Part shown: one piece after another, positions 46,973-57,649 of the stretch
How the letters are laid out: every line of letters begins with the position of its first letter
Position numbering within the stretch: position 1 is the stretch's first letter
Assembly (NCBI GenBank): GCA_029237695.1
Contig: CM055274.1
Location: 71,662,828 to 71,726,827 of the forward strand
DNA from: Conchocele bisecta
Taxonomy: Eukaryota; Mollusca; Bivalvia; Lucinida; Thyasiridae
Length of the DNA: 64,000 nucleotides
Direction: 5' to 3'
Translations under genes and position numbers: made by a program
Notes under the pieces: generated by a model
What the model saw: only the letters and a program-made list of their open reading frames with translations
Database searches by the model: none
What the model was told of the DNA's origin: nothing

Positions 46973-47470
46973 TTAAAGGTACATGCCCACTCAGTAGGCA
47001 CTAAATGTTTTTTATATGAATTAAATAAGTGTATAATTGTGTCACTATTCCACCGGTTCTAAAAATTACGAGTACCCGCTATACATATATATATTGGCAT
47101 TATTATACATTTTATTTCAGACGTAAATTTGCACATTGATATCAGGGGCGATAACCGTGTTTCCTTAAAATGTTAACGGACATTACTATGTATTATCTGT
47201 ATTTATTTGTTGATGTGCAATCGCCAATGATCACATTTTATAATATGTCGAAAAAATATTGTTAGTATAAATAATAAAAGAAATATCATGCCTCATTTGC
47301 ATATGAAAATAGCCTGGTAACAGTAAAATACATACATGTATTACTAAATGAGTATAGCTGTATAGCGGGCACTCTAACTTTTAGAACTGGTGGAATAGTA
47401 ACACAATTATACACATACTTAATTCCTATAAAGAACAGTTTGTGCCTACTGAGTGGGCATGTACCGTTAA
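46973..47470. mobile_element. TTAA-flanked short DNA element, copy 5
   Basis: TTAA at 46973-46976 and 47467-47470, with nearly perfect inverted termini ('AGGTACATGCCCACTCAGTA') that in this copy extend about 110 bases inward on both sides. Contains 'CATTTGCATATG'. Non-coding. Confidence 0.85.
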
Positions 47471-48520
47471 ATAAATACATGAAATTCCAGGAAGTTTACT
47501 AAGCCAGGCTAGATATTAATTTCCTTGTATTAAATACCGTCCGAAATTACCTCAAACGACATCTCTTATAGTTATACCAGTAAAGAGGAGCAGCTATAAT
47601 TTGGGGATTCCGTGATATACCTTCGAAAATGATCAATCTACAATCTTAAGCAATTTCTAAGTCAATGCTAAGCTTAACCTTTCAACACCACAGGTGGTAT
47701 TGGCAAACAGTTTAGATCCAGATGAGCCAGCTCGTGACGAACCGTCTCTTCAAGACCTGCACTGTTTGCAAGTCAGTTTCTTTTTTTTGAGAACAAAAAC
47801 ACATAAATGGACTGGTCTGAAAATCATTTTGTGACGATTGGATTGGTTGCAAAATTAACAAACCAAAATGAAAGGGTTAACATTACTTAAATATTAGCTG
47901 TGGCTTAGAAATTCATTAGAATATCGTAGATCGCGGAATTCCCATAAATGACTCGTAAATAAAATCGTAAAATGAAATAAAATACTGTGTAAACGTTATG
48001 CTGTTTACTATGGTGGCATGTTTCTGCCATATATTTAGACTAGCATGCCATGTCTCTATTGTAGAACAATGAGGGCTCTGAGCATTGGTCAGCATAAGAA
48101 AACACTGTGCTGGTCAGAACATACAATGTTGGTCTTTCAGTTTCATTACTTCTATACAGAGAACTATTCTGAAGCCTTTATCCGATGTTCCATAAAAAGT
48201 AACAGTAGTGTCAAGTCTTTGTTAGGAAACATTAATCATATTGCCGGCCGATTCTTGCTGCTGAATTCATAGCTTGCATGAATTTATTAGGAAGCAGCGA
48301 ATCAGAGATGTACACGTCATGATACGCGATAATGTTTCAGTTAATAAACATGAGCCCACGCAGTTCTGTTCCTAGGTGATACTAAAAGAGTTTTGATTAG
48401 ATTTTTCGGCACAACAGTCACACTTTAATAAATTTCCAAGACGATTGAAATTATTTTTGGACAATTGTTATACTATTCGAATACAGTGTTTAATTATAAA
48501 CTTACGAATATGGAAATTAG
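47471..48520. other. Non-coding stretch without recognised gene
   Basis: No exon, repeat family or RNA gene recognised. Confidence 0.4.
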
Positions 48521-48539
48521 AAAATCTGCTTACTCATTA

Positions 48540-48920
48540 AAAAAAGTCGGAACAGATTTAAACCATCATGTGTTTGTTTATTCACTTACGTCACGCCCTA
48601 AATTGGACTACAACTATCACCATCTACTTACTCTCATTAAAAAAGTCGGAACAGATTTAAACCATCATGTGTTTGTTTATGCACTTACGTCACGCCCTAA
48701 ATTGGACTACAACACAACTATGGTGATAGTTGTATGTACATACAATTCTTGTTGCCGTAGACCAGGATCTAGAACGGGTTGAACAGTGTAAAATGAATGA
48801 ACCAGGAAAATTCACCAGATCATCATAAACTATTGAAGACGACAATACGAGTTTTCCTCTACGTAAACTATTGAAGACGACAATACGAGTTTTGTCTACA
48901 TAAACTATTGAAGACGACAA
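48540..48920. repeat. Local direct repeats of two kinds
   Basis: A block of about 75 bases ('AAAGTCGGAACAGATTTAAA', 'CTTACGTCACGCCCTAAATT', 'GGACTACAAC') occurs at about 48540-48613 and 48640-48714. Then 'AAACTATTGAAGACGACAA' with 'TACGAGTTTT' is repeated three times at about 48826-48920. Confidence 0.8.
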
Positions 48921-49029
48921 AGGGTGACTGATTTTTCTGCAGAACTACACAATGCTATTTACACTGGGTTACAGGCGATAAACTTATGTAAAAACACTGC
49001 CATTTTTGTCCGATAATCGGGAGGATCCC

Positions 49030-49133
49030 TGTAGTGTAATTTTATTTTACCCAATTAAAATTGTGAAATACCCAATTGCTTCAGAAATGATGGAGTGACC
49101 TCAATTATTAATTCCTTATCTGGATCCCTGGCC
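49030..49133 (-). mobile_element. Fragment of the hAT-like short element
   Basis: Inverse match to the left 100 bases of 18468-18866, including 'CAATTGCTTCAGAAATGATG' and the terminus 'CCTTATCTGGATCCCTGG' in inverse context. The rest of the element is missing. Confidence 0.65.
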
Positions 49134-50471
49134 ATACACCAAGTTACAGTTCCGCTGCCATCTTTCATCCGGGTTACACTGTACATGTAAACAAACCGTA
49201 ATTTCCGATATTTCCATGCTGTCACAGCTGTCAGACGGAGATAGTTTTTGCCTCGGTTCTCCACATACAACGTATAATCTGGTGTGTTTTACTGACATTT
49301 ACTTTTTAAAATGACTATGTTACATTATCTAAATGGAAATACTTGTCACAGATACGTTAAACTGGTTCACAATATGTTTGAAGTGAACACACTATTGACC
49401 GGTTCACGTTTAGTACCAGTGGCCGACACCCACATATTCTGCTTATCCTATTGAATATGTAAAATATGATGTATAACATTGATTGCTGAATGTAATATTT
49501 CGTTCAGTAAACAATTATTTCCAATGATTTATTCCGTTTTTATGTTCAATTAGCTACCAAAAACCATTGGTAAACACTATTGGCTTAGTCCTAAGACAGA
49601 ATTTGACGTACAATGGAATTAAATTCCTCAGGTGGGGATTTCACATGTACCAATGTGTACTGTAGAATAGCGAATCAGATCTTATTCACAATTTATCTGT
49701 TGATTATGCTACATTTTCTATACGTATTTCACATAAGCGAATGTCAGTATTATGAAATGAACATATTTCAATACCTCTGCATGAACTCTGTTATATATTT
49801 ACAGATGTAGATTGCATTGGAAAGGCAATACTTATTTTTCTAGTCCTACTAAAATGATAAAATGTATTTCAGAACTACAAGTTTTTTTTACGATACTGAC
49901 ATTTCCCTAAATTGAAAAATACAGAAAACATGTCACAATTAACAGCTAAATTGTGAATGAGATGTGATTCCATACTCGCAAGGGAAACCTATGGAGGGCA
50001 CCGCAACTCTGGGTACGAACGATACAAGATTATTCTGCAGAGTTACTTCCTGCAACTAAATGTATACAAGTGTGGATATACTGTCATCTTTATTTTTTAC
50101 TTTCTTGTTACTTGGGAGTTATAAAAGTAGTATGATTAGTAATAATTATAATTCATTTTAGGCTAATTGTATTTAATTAACTAGGTCGCAAATTTGTGTT
50201 AACAATTTGTTTGATTGAAATCAGAGCAATGTTGGCAAATACGTATGTTACAACCAGCTAGCATGCTATGTAATGAATCCATTAATTGGAACACATGATA
50301 TGGACACTTGAAATTATTGACCACTTAATTACTTCAGTAGTAAGACAATGGAATGCGAATGTATGCAATAAAAAACACGCAGCAACCTCACAAAAAGAAG
50401 ATAATTGTGTATGTGTATATGATATTAGTAATTCAACTCTTAAAAATAGATACCATTAACAAACATCAATT

Positions 50472-50755
50472 CAGGGGCGGATACAGAAATAATTGCAGGG
50501 GGGGGGGTCTGTGATTACAATTCGGCATAGCCGATCTCCGCGAGCGCGAAATCGTAAAGTCGGGGGTTTGGGGGTCCTCCTCCAGGAAATTTTTAAATGC
50601 CAGATCGCCGCAGAAGCGATTTCCTGACACCTAGGCCACGACAAAAGTCATGCAACTATTCGAGTATTGTATATATTTTTTGTTTTGCCTGGAGCAGGGG
50701 GGGGGGGGGGGGGGGTCCGGACCCCATGGACCCTCCCCTCCTGTATCCGCGCCTG
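50472..50755 (-). mobile_element. C/G-tract inverted-repeat element (CAGGCGCGGATACAG family), copy 3
   Basis: Termini CAGGGGCGGATACAG and CTGTATCCGCGCCTG, 5-base duplication CAATT at 50467-50471 and 50756-50760. Inverse orientation relative to the copies at 32324 and 40772. 284 bases with G runs at both ends. Confidence 0.9.
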
Positions 50756-50760
50756 CAATT

Positions 50761-53020
50761 GTGTTAGATCCTGGATAAAAATACCTCCAAAAAATAATTA
50801 TCAAGTTGATATACAAATATTATTGTTATGTCCTGGCGGCTGTGGCAGCAGAAATGTTGGTAGGTCGATACCCCACCCACATAATGAGGACTACGCATAT
50901 AGGAAACGGACAACCAATTGATTTCCCATAGACCCACATTCACACACACATGACAATCGCAAACTACCTGCGACAAAATCAATTTTGTTACTTCCATTCC
51001 TGGAGTCAGTGACCTAAGCCGGTTCGAGATCCATGCCAAACACGGGGTCATGCGGGTTGATTTACATGAGTTATTTCCCCTTTTTTGACGGAACCGTCTA
51101 CTTTCACTTTCGAAATCTCTATCTCACCCCCACATCAAGTCGCACACAGAAAAAATTTAACCTGCATGTGTAGAGCATGCAAATAATATAATAAAATGTT
51201 TGGCACAGACATACCTTTCCTGCAGCATCTATTTTATTTATCTATCTGTCATAATAATAACAATCAATGCCGTTGTCCTGAGAATTTACTCCTTGTTGCT
51301 ATTAAAGCTGTACCAGGACTGGCCGGTTTACCGTCTATATTATTCATAAGTTGACTGTGTCCTATATCATACGATCCTCTAACTTCGATAGCCGCACAGA
51401 TTCGAGGCCATTTTTATTTTCTCGTTCTATCACGAGATTTACGTGTTACGTCACTTCCATTACACTTGTGCGTTCAACCGAAGCCAGATGAAAGGTCACA
51501 AATGCCAAGTTAGAAAAATGCGATTTAAACAGGCCTAATACATTGCCAAACAACACAACACACCTAAATGTTGTGTTTTCCACTAATCCCATTAACCCCC
51601 TCCATTAAAATCCGGATTTCGATAGGAAAACTTGCACATAAATTAATTCGCTTGAACCCGTATGTTGTTTACAAGTTTATCAATGGAGGTCACGTAATAT
51701 TTGTAGGTAGAAAGGCACTAATAATGTAGGAATATGAATTTTCATTCAGTCACCACCTTATCCTATTTTTTTTTAAATTGTCACTTTTAAGTTCGTCCAC
51801 ATCAGTCCAATACCTCCATTTATCAGCAGATATATGAAATCTGGTCTCTGTTTTTGTTATTCCCATTGTGGACGAGTACCACATACAGAAGGGATTTAAA
51901 TGTCTTACTCCAAAAATACAGACCTTTCCACTTTAAAAAAGTATTAAAACCAACAAGTTGAAACTTCATATTGTTTAATTTGTTTAATCTAGCAAATTAT
52001 ATTTTCCAAGTTGGCAATCGTTTGTATAATCATTTAAGTTCGAAACAATATGTATCGTGACCCCTGAACGCAATGGTACATTATGCAGTCACAATTTGTG
52101 GTGTTTTACAACCGGACACCTGCACCGGAAGAGCATATGACGTCATAGGGTCAGAGGTCGCGACCTTTCACGGTACGCTGGAGGTGGCCATTTGTAGACG
52201 AGCGTGTTTTGAAAGTAAACAATTGCATTTCTCCGTGCTTTTGAAGCCAGTAAACGCAATATATGTACAGATAATTGGATTATATTTGCATGTAACTAAT
52301 AAAAAAGGTTTATACTCTATTATTTATTACGCATGTTGTTTAATATCGTTAGAGTCTCGAATTATGAGCAGTCCAGGATATATATATAGAGAGTTATACC
52401 GATACAAGCCGAAACACGCCGAATGCCTGTGCACGAAGACCCGTCCTCGTTCAGTTAGCTGAACAACTTACGTGTACATTGTGATCTGTGTAATTATACT
52501 TATGAAAGCTAAATGAATGTCGATTTCAAAAGATGAATGAAAGTTTGATTTAAAAAATGGAATATTATAGATTAGGGAGCAAAATGAAAATAGCACATTT
52601 TTGCTGGCTGTCAATGGGACAGCGGTTTGTTTACATGTAACGCTCGTGCGGCACAAAATCTACAACAACAACAATTACCTTATATGGCAAACTGTAACTT
52701 GGTGTCATAATCGTCATCAATAAAAACACTTATCGATCACGTTACATAGATGGCCGAAATATGCCACCATAGTTTACAATCGTCATAAATAAATACCTGA
52801 GAGGTTATCCGGGACTGCAATAAGTGGCAAGTAAGTAACATCGTCCAGACCGTTGGAAGAATTCGCGAATAAACTACTCTGCGACGTTCCATGTCCGATT
52901 CTAGCCAAGGACATTGCATAAATAGTTGTCGGGGAATATCGGTGTTTTCCAGATTGGCTATTTTTAGCGTTTAGTTCACAAATTTCTCTTCATAAATTTA
53001 GTACGCAGTAAAATACTCTA
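50761..53020. other. Non-coding stretch without recognised gene
   Basis: Contains one exact TGACGTCA (52138-52145) and a 129-codon open frame (52073-52462) that I do not recognise and consider chance: no splice or repeat support and an unconvincing composition. Confidence 0.4.
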
Positions 53021-53134
53021 CAGGCCCGTAGCCAGACCTTTTTGAAGGGGCGGGGGGGGGGGGGGGGGGTCGTTTCGAAGGCCCAATGGACCTGAGGTAT
53101 CTAGGGGGGTCTAAAAAAGTGGACCTTGAGGCTA
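53021..53134. mobile_element. One end of a CAGGCCCGTAGCCAG-family element
   Basis: Begins CAGGCCCGTAGCCAG followed by a G run, then 'TCGTTTCGAAGGCCCAATGG', 'CCTGAGGTATCTAGGGGGG' and 'AAAAAGTGGACCTTGAGGCT', the complement of the right end of the 24447-24762 element. The homologous sequence stops where the tandem array at 53135 begins; no second terminus was found. Confidence 0.8.
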
Positions 53135-53505
53135 TTCATTCTTTCCCACGAAATAACAATTCGTTCACTCAATTTAATTAACACTTCGTTGCCTAAAATT
53201 AACAATTCGTTCCCACGATATAATTAACAATTCGTTCACTGGAATTAACAATTCGTTCCTACGAAATCACAATTCGTTCCCTCAATTTAACAATTCGTTC
53301 CCTCGAATTAACAATTCGTTCCCTCAATTTAACAATTCGTTCTCTCGAATTAACAATTCGTTCCCTTGAATTAACAATTCGTTCCCACGAATTAACATTT
53401 CGTTCCCGTGGGAACGAATTGTTATATTGAGGGAACGAATTGTTAATTGGTGGGAACGAATTGTTAAATTGAGGGAACGAATTGTTATTTCGTGGGAACT
53501 AATTA
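53135..53505. repeat. Tandem array of a 21-base unit with internal inversion
   Basis: Units of 'TAACAATTCGTTCCCTCGAAT' run forward until about 53406, then the same unit continues as its complement ('GGGAACGAATTGTTA') to about 53505. About 15 forward and 4 reverse units; the strand flip makes a hairpin of some 80-100 bases per arm. Confidence 0.85.
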
Positions 53506-54721
53506 ATAAAAAAAAATATTCTACGTCCCCTGCGGGGCTCCGTACTACTGCAATCGTCGATGTTATCGCGATACCAGGTTATATGTATAAACAATCAAAG
53601 TACTGAAAGTACTGAACATAGGGTACTACAATAATTCCGCCACGGAAGCGCTGTCGCGCCTGAAAATGCATTGTCGGTACAAAACAATGTTGTAGCAGGA
53701 TTTTTGTTAAAGTTTCTGCATTACTTTGACATCGCCATGTTTACTTCTGTTTTGTGAATGAAATAGTTGGCCCCGGATCGAGTATATTAAAACATACAAA
53801 TGACGTCATTTAAACAAAATGTTCAATGTATGGAATTGTTAGAATGTTTGTTGTCGTATTTTCAGTACTTGCATTAATATGGGTATTAATCTACGCTGGA
53901 TGTGTTATACTGTCATTAATTTGTTCCCTGACTATAATTTATCACTTACTGACTTATTGACCCCCTTCCCTGAACGTAGAATTGACACTCATGTTGGCGT
54001 GTATTTGCCACCATAGACAAATGTCAATCAGGCAGAATTCTGGAATGTCACTAAAATCCGCTGTAAATCCATCGATAGAATTAGGATTAACATCAGTTAA
54101 CGTGCGAGTTTTGTTGCGACACAATCGCGATCATTAAAAAAAGCTGGGTCAACATGCAGGTAGCTGTAACCCCTTGATATCGTTTGTGTGTTGAACGCGT
54201 CGCGTGTTGTTTATCCGGTGGAGAGTATTCGGAGGGGAGTTAACTCTGCCGAAAACTATAGCCTGTTACTAAATTTAGCGATGACCGCACGATTTGTGAC
54301 GCAAATGGGGGCAAATCACGCGCAACAAAATAATCCGATGTATTTTTTGTACGTAGAACATCCGTTGTTGATATTGTTCAGTGCAAGTAGTTTTTCATAA
54401 TATTATTTTCAATTAGCGGTTGCGTATGACAGTTAAACGTTGAGTAACACAATGCATTTTGTTGTTATGGTTACTCCAAGATATCACTACGGACTAGCCC
54501 ATCGAGGGGGGTCTAGGGCGTGGCTAACTGTCCGAGGCGATTACAATACATAGGTTACCCTATGTGAAAATGATAACATGTAAACCTGCTTTCCGTTTCA
54601 ACATAGAATTTGTGTTCCAGTACACATGTATTTCCATTATCATGCCAGCGTAATTCCGCGTAATTATTTTCTTCATCTGTGGCTGTGATTGGAGATATGG
54701 GGCTTATGGAATTTGTGACCA

Positions 54722-54905
54722 GTTTGTTTGTTTGTTTATTGGTGTGTAACGATCTATCAACAGCTAAGGTCAGTTAAGACCGGGCCAACGGGTTCGATCC
54801 CGCATTTAACCTGCTCAGGCTGCTGCATTCGGGGTAAAACCCCAAAATCAGAACGGAATATTTACATCGAGATAAATATATATTCAGCCCTGAAATTAGA
54901 ATAAC
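54722..54905 (-). mobile_element. SINE-like unit, third copy
   Basis: On the minus strand it reads 'CTAATTTCAGGGCTGAATAT', 'CTGATTTTGGGGTTTTACCC', 'TTGGCCCGGTCTTAACTGAC' and 'GTTGATAGATCGTTACACAC', ending in an AAAC/CAAA tail, as in the 34.9-35.3 kb copies. The 'GGGTTCGATCCCG' within it looks like a tRNA B box but no tRNA fold surrounds it. Confidence 0.7.
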
Positions 54906-54924
54906 CTGACCTCCCAGCAAACAC

Positions 54925-55450
54925 GACTGTATCGGGCCGATATCGGCATTAAGTCGGAATATCGGCCGATATTGCCGATATTGGTCCAATATCGGGGCAA
55001 TATCGGATACTTGTCGCTAATCATGTGAATTCTGAATACGGATTACAAATATCGGCCAATTGCAAATACATGTAACAGGCCGTCGTATAACATTATTACA
55101 TTACACAAAGTTTTCATTTGATTTTCACCTCAATTTCCCACATCAGACAAATATCTGGCCTGAACAAGAAACCATAATTGTGAAATTTCAGGAATAGTTT
55201 TAACTGAGCTTTTTAGTTTACTCATATCGGCCCGATATTGGACCGATGTGTATTACTATTTAAAGTATATATAAATCTAAGTGCTAAAGATATTGGTCCA
55301 ATATCAGTCCAATATAAGGCTATATAGTTTATACACACTATTTATAAATCACCAAAAGAGTATTTGATAATCTATGTATAATAATACTTTTTTTTAATAA
55401 TTTTTATAATTTACTTAGGGCCTATATCGGCCCGCTATAGGCCCAATATA
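54925..55450. repeat. TATCGG/CCGATA-rich repeat region
   Basis: Three clusters (54930-55010, 55225-55320, 55421-55450) of short palindromic words such as 'CCGATATCGG', 'CCGATATTGG' and 'CCAATATCGG' in both orientations, separated by ordinary AT-rich sequence. It resembles a palindromic-word repeat known by sight from several invertebrate genomes. Confidence 0.7.
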
Positions 55451-56569
55451 TTTATTTACATGCACACCCCAGTCAACTAAAATCGATCAAAAAACGTTAG
55501 TAGTACAATACTGTAAGGTTAACCACAATTTACCATCCCATCTACTTGACTATAAAACTATATCGCTGAAAGGAATTACATCACTGATAGAGTGTTTTCC
55601 AGGAAATGGCGAAATTCGGCCAAGTTAAATTTAGCATGGAATTTACTCAACTTGCTGCTTACGACATCAAACTCTGATATTCAAAAGCGATAATTAGCCG
55701 ACAAACGCATATTTATGACTAAGGATCGGTTGCGACTGTATTTATGTCATTGATATATAGCAACTGTTTTGGTGAAATGCATTTTCGGACACCGTCGCTT
55801 TAACGCTTTAATTATTAATTATAGATACATGTATGTAACAGTATAATATATAAGAAAAACATGAATTTCATGCATTTATTTAGAAGATATGTGCAATTTA
55901 AAACTCCATGTCTCCCGTTTCCATTGTGCACTTTAGTCATTTCCTACCAAACACGCAGACGACACCAGAATTATAGCCGTGTTGTTTGTGTTGTTTTACT
56001 TATTTGTGGACACCGTTGAAGATAAAATGTAGATTTCTGTTTCATTTTAGGTGTGTGTAGCATACAGTTTATCTTTTAATTATTCTTGAATATAGCCCCA
56101 ATTCTCATGGATTCGTGCCTTCTCATTGATTCGTGCCCCTAGAAAACAAGTGAATAAGCATATTCTAAGAATAGTGTTGATTACAAATTATTTTAAAAAT
56201 ATATTTTAAGTTGTTTCGCACGCATTTGTAAGTTACAGTTACATAAAATTGTGATTTACCACCTATTTTGTGATTTTTCTGCATACTTCCTTAATATGAA
56301 GAGGGTCTGTTCGCGAATTATGCATAAAATGTGATACATGTTGATTTCTAGGTGAATCTGCACTTCACCATATTTAAATTTGATGCATCTAGGCATCAAC
56401 ACTTCTTTATTGTATGAGTGATCAAGGAATGTCACTCAAATGTGCAAAACGTTGTAGGGCATGAATCTGATGAGAACCAAATTCCTTATGTGCACGCATA
56501 GTAAAGTGTTTGAACTGTATGTTGATGAATTAATCAGAATATAACACACAATATGAATTTATGTGCTTT

Positions 56570-56725
56570 AGTCCATGTGACAGATGAAATTTGACTACCA
56601 AAAAAGTGGGCAAGTCCCCATTATATTGTTCAATTAGTCCAATATGTCACTACACGGAAAACATGTGATGGCCAGCTGAATTCCACAGCTAAACCTCATT
56701 GTGGCGGGCATTTTTCAAAATGGGT
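56570..56725. repeat. Left inverted repeat flanking copy B
   Basis: 'AGTCCAT', 'ATTTGACTACCAAAAAAGTG', 'GGCAAGTC', then 'TTCCACAGCTAAA' and 'TTTTTCAAAATGG' align with the complement of 61890-62065 with moderate identity. A separate block (55990-56100) is repeated directly near 62.17-62.28 kb, so the flanks are composite. Confidence 0.55.
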
Positions 56726-57649
56726 TGTCTGAGACACAATTACCCTGGGATAAAAAATGTTCACAATGTCATTTTACATGATATATTGAATAAAAAATTG
56801 CAATGTATTCATTTGGTGACGAAATAATGATACAAATAAGTAAGAAATGTGGGTTTTTTTCACAATTTTTTAGATATAATTATGTTCGAAATGTCACCAA
56901 TTATCTGAAACATTAACCATATTCATTGTATTTTGTATCTCAATAAGTTTATCAACTGACTGGTCAGTCATAGGTAATATAATAATATGTGTTAAAACTT
57001 TTCTGGAATGACTGGAGTAATGGTCTTTATGACATTTCTGACCTGTCTAGATTCTGATCCTATCGATTTATCGCAGCCTTGTACTTAAGGATCTATACAC
57101 CGCATTAGAAGCAGGGCAGGGGATTTACTGACTGAGTGGCAAGCAGTGTAGACATTGAATAGAGTGTGGGCATGCACATATTGATCTGGAACTACACTGG
57201 TCACATAACCATATGCCCTATTTATCCAGTCACAGTCACCAATGAGTCATAGGTTGAAAGTTTCCATATTGACTCGCCGCATTGTTGATGAGCCTCCATA
57301 TATCCATATGCATCTGGTTGCTGTACACTATGTATTTACAGTCATCACGTATGTGTATTGAACTGATGGCTAAAATATGTAGACCTAATTCAGATTATAG
57401 ATACACCGACGGTGATTAGCGCATCTCCTTATTTAGCCGATATTGATCCACACAATGCGTATTTGCAGTAAATAATGTATATCTATAACGTTGACATATG
57501 TATTAAAGTATAATAGCATGCGTGTATTTTGACAATGGTGTTAACATTGGCCACCTGTTATAAATTTACATCTATTGAACACGTTGACCCTGATCAAACT
57601 AGCCATACATCTCTGGGGTTAAACTAGAAGCAAATGCAATATGGCCAAG

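Noticed and set aside
52073..52462. 129-codon open frame
   Set aside because: Not recognised, no exon signals, no repeat partner; judged chance.
53135..53505. CRISPR-like array
   Set aside because: Units are head to tail without unique spacers and reverse strand midway; the genome is eukaryotic.
54789..54801. tRNA-like B box (GGGTTCGATCCCG)
   Set aside because: No A box at the right distance and no cloverleaf; it lies inside the SINE-like repeat, in inverse orientation to its tail.
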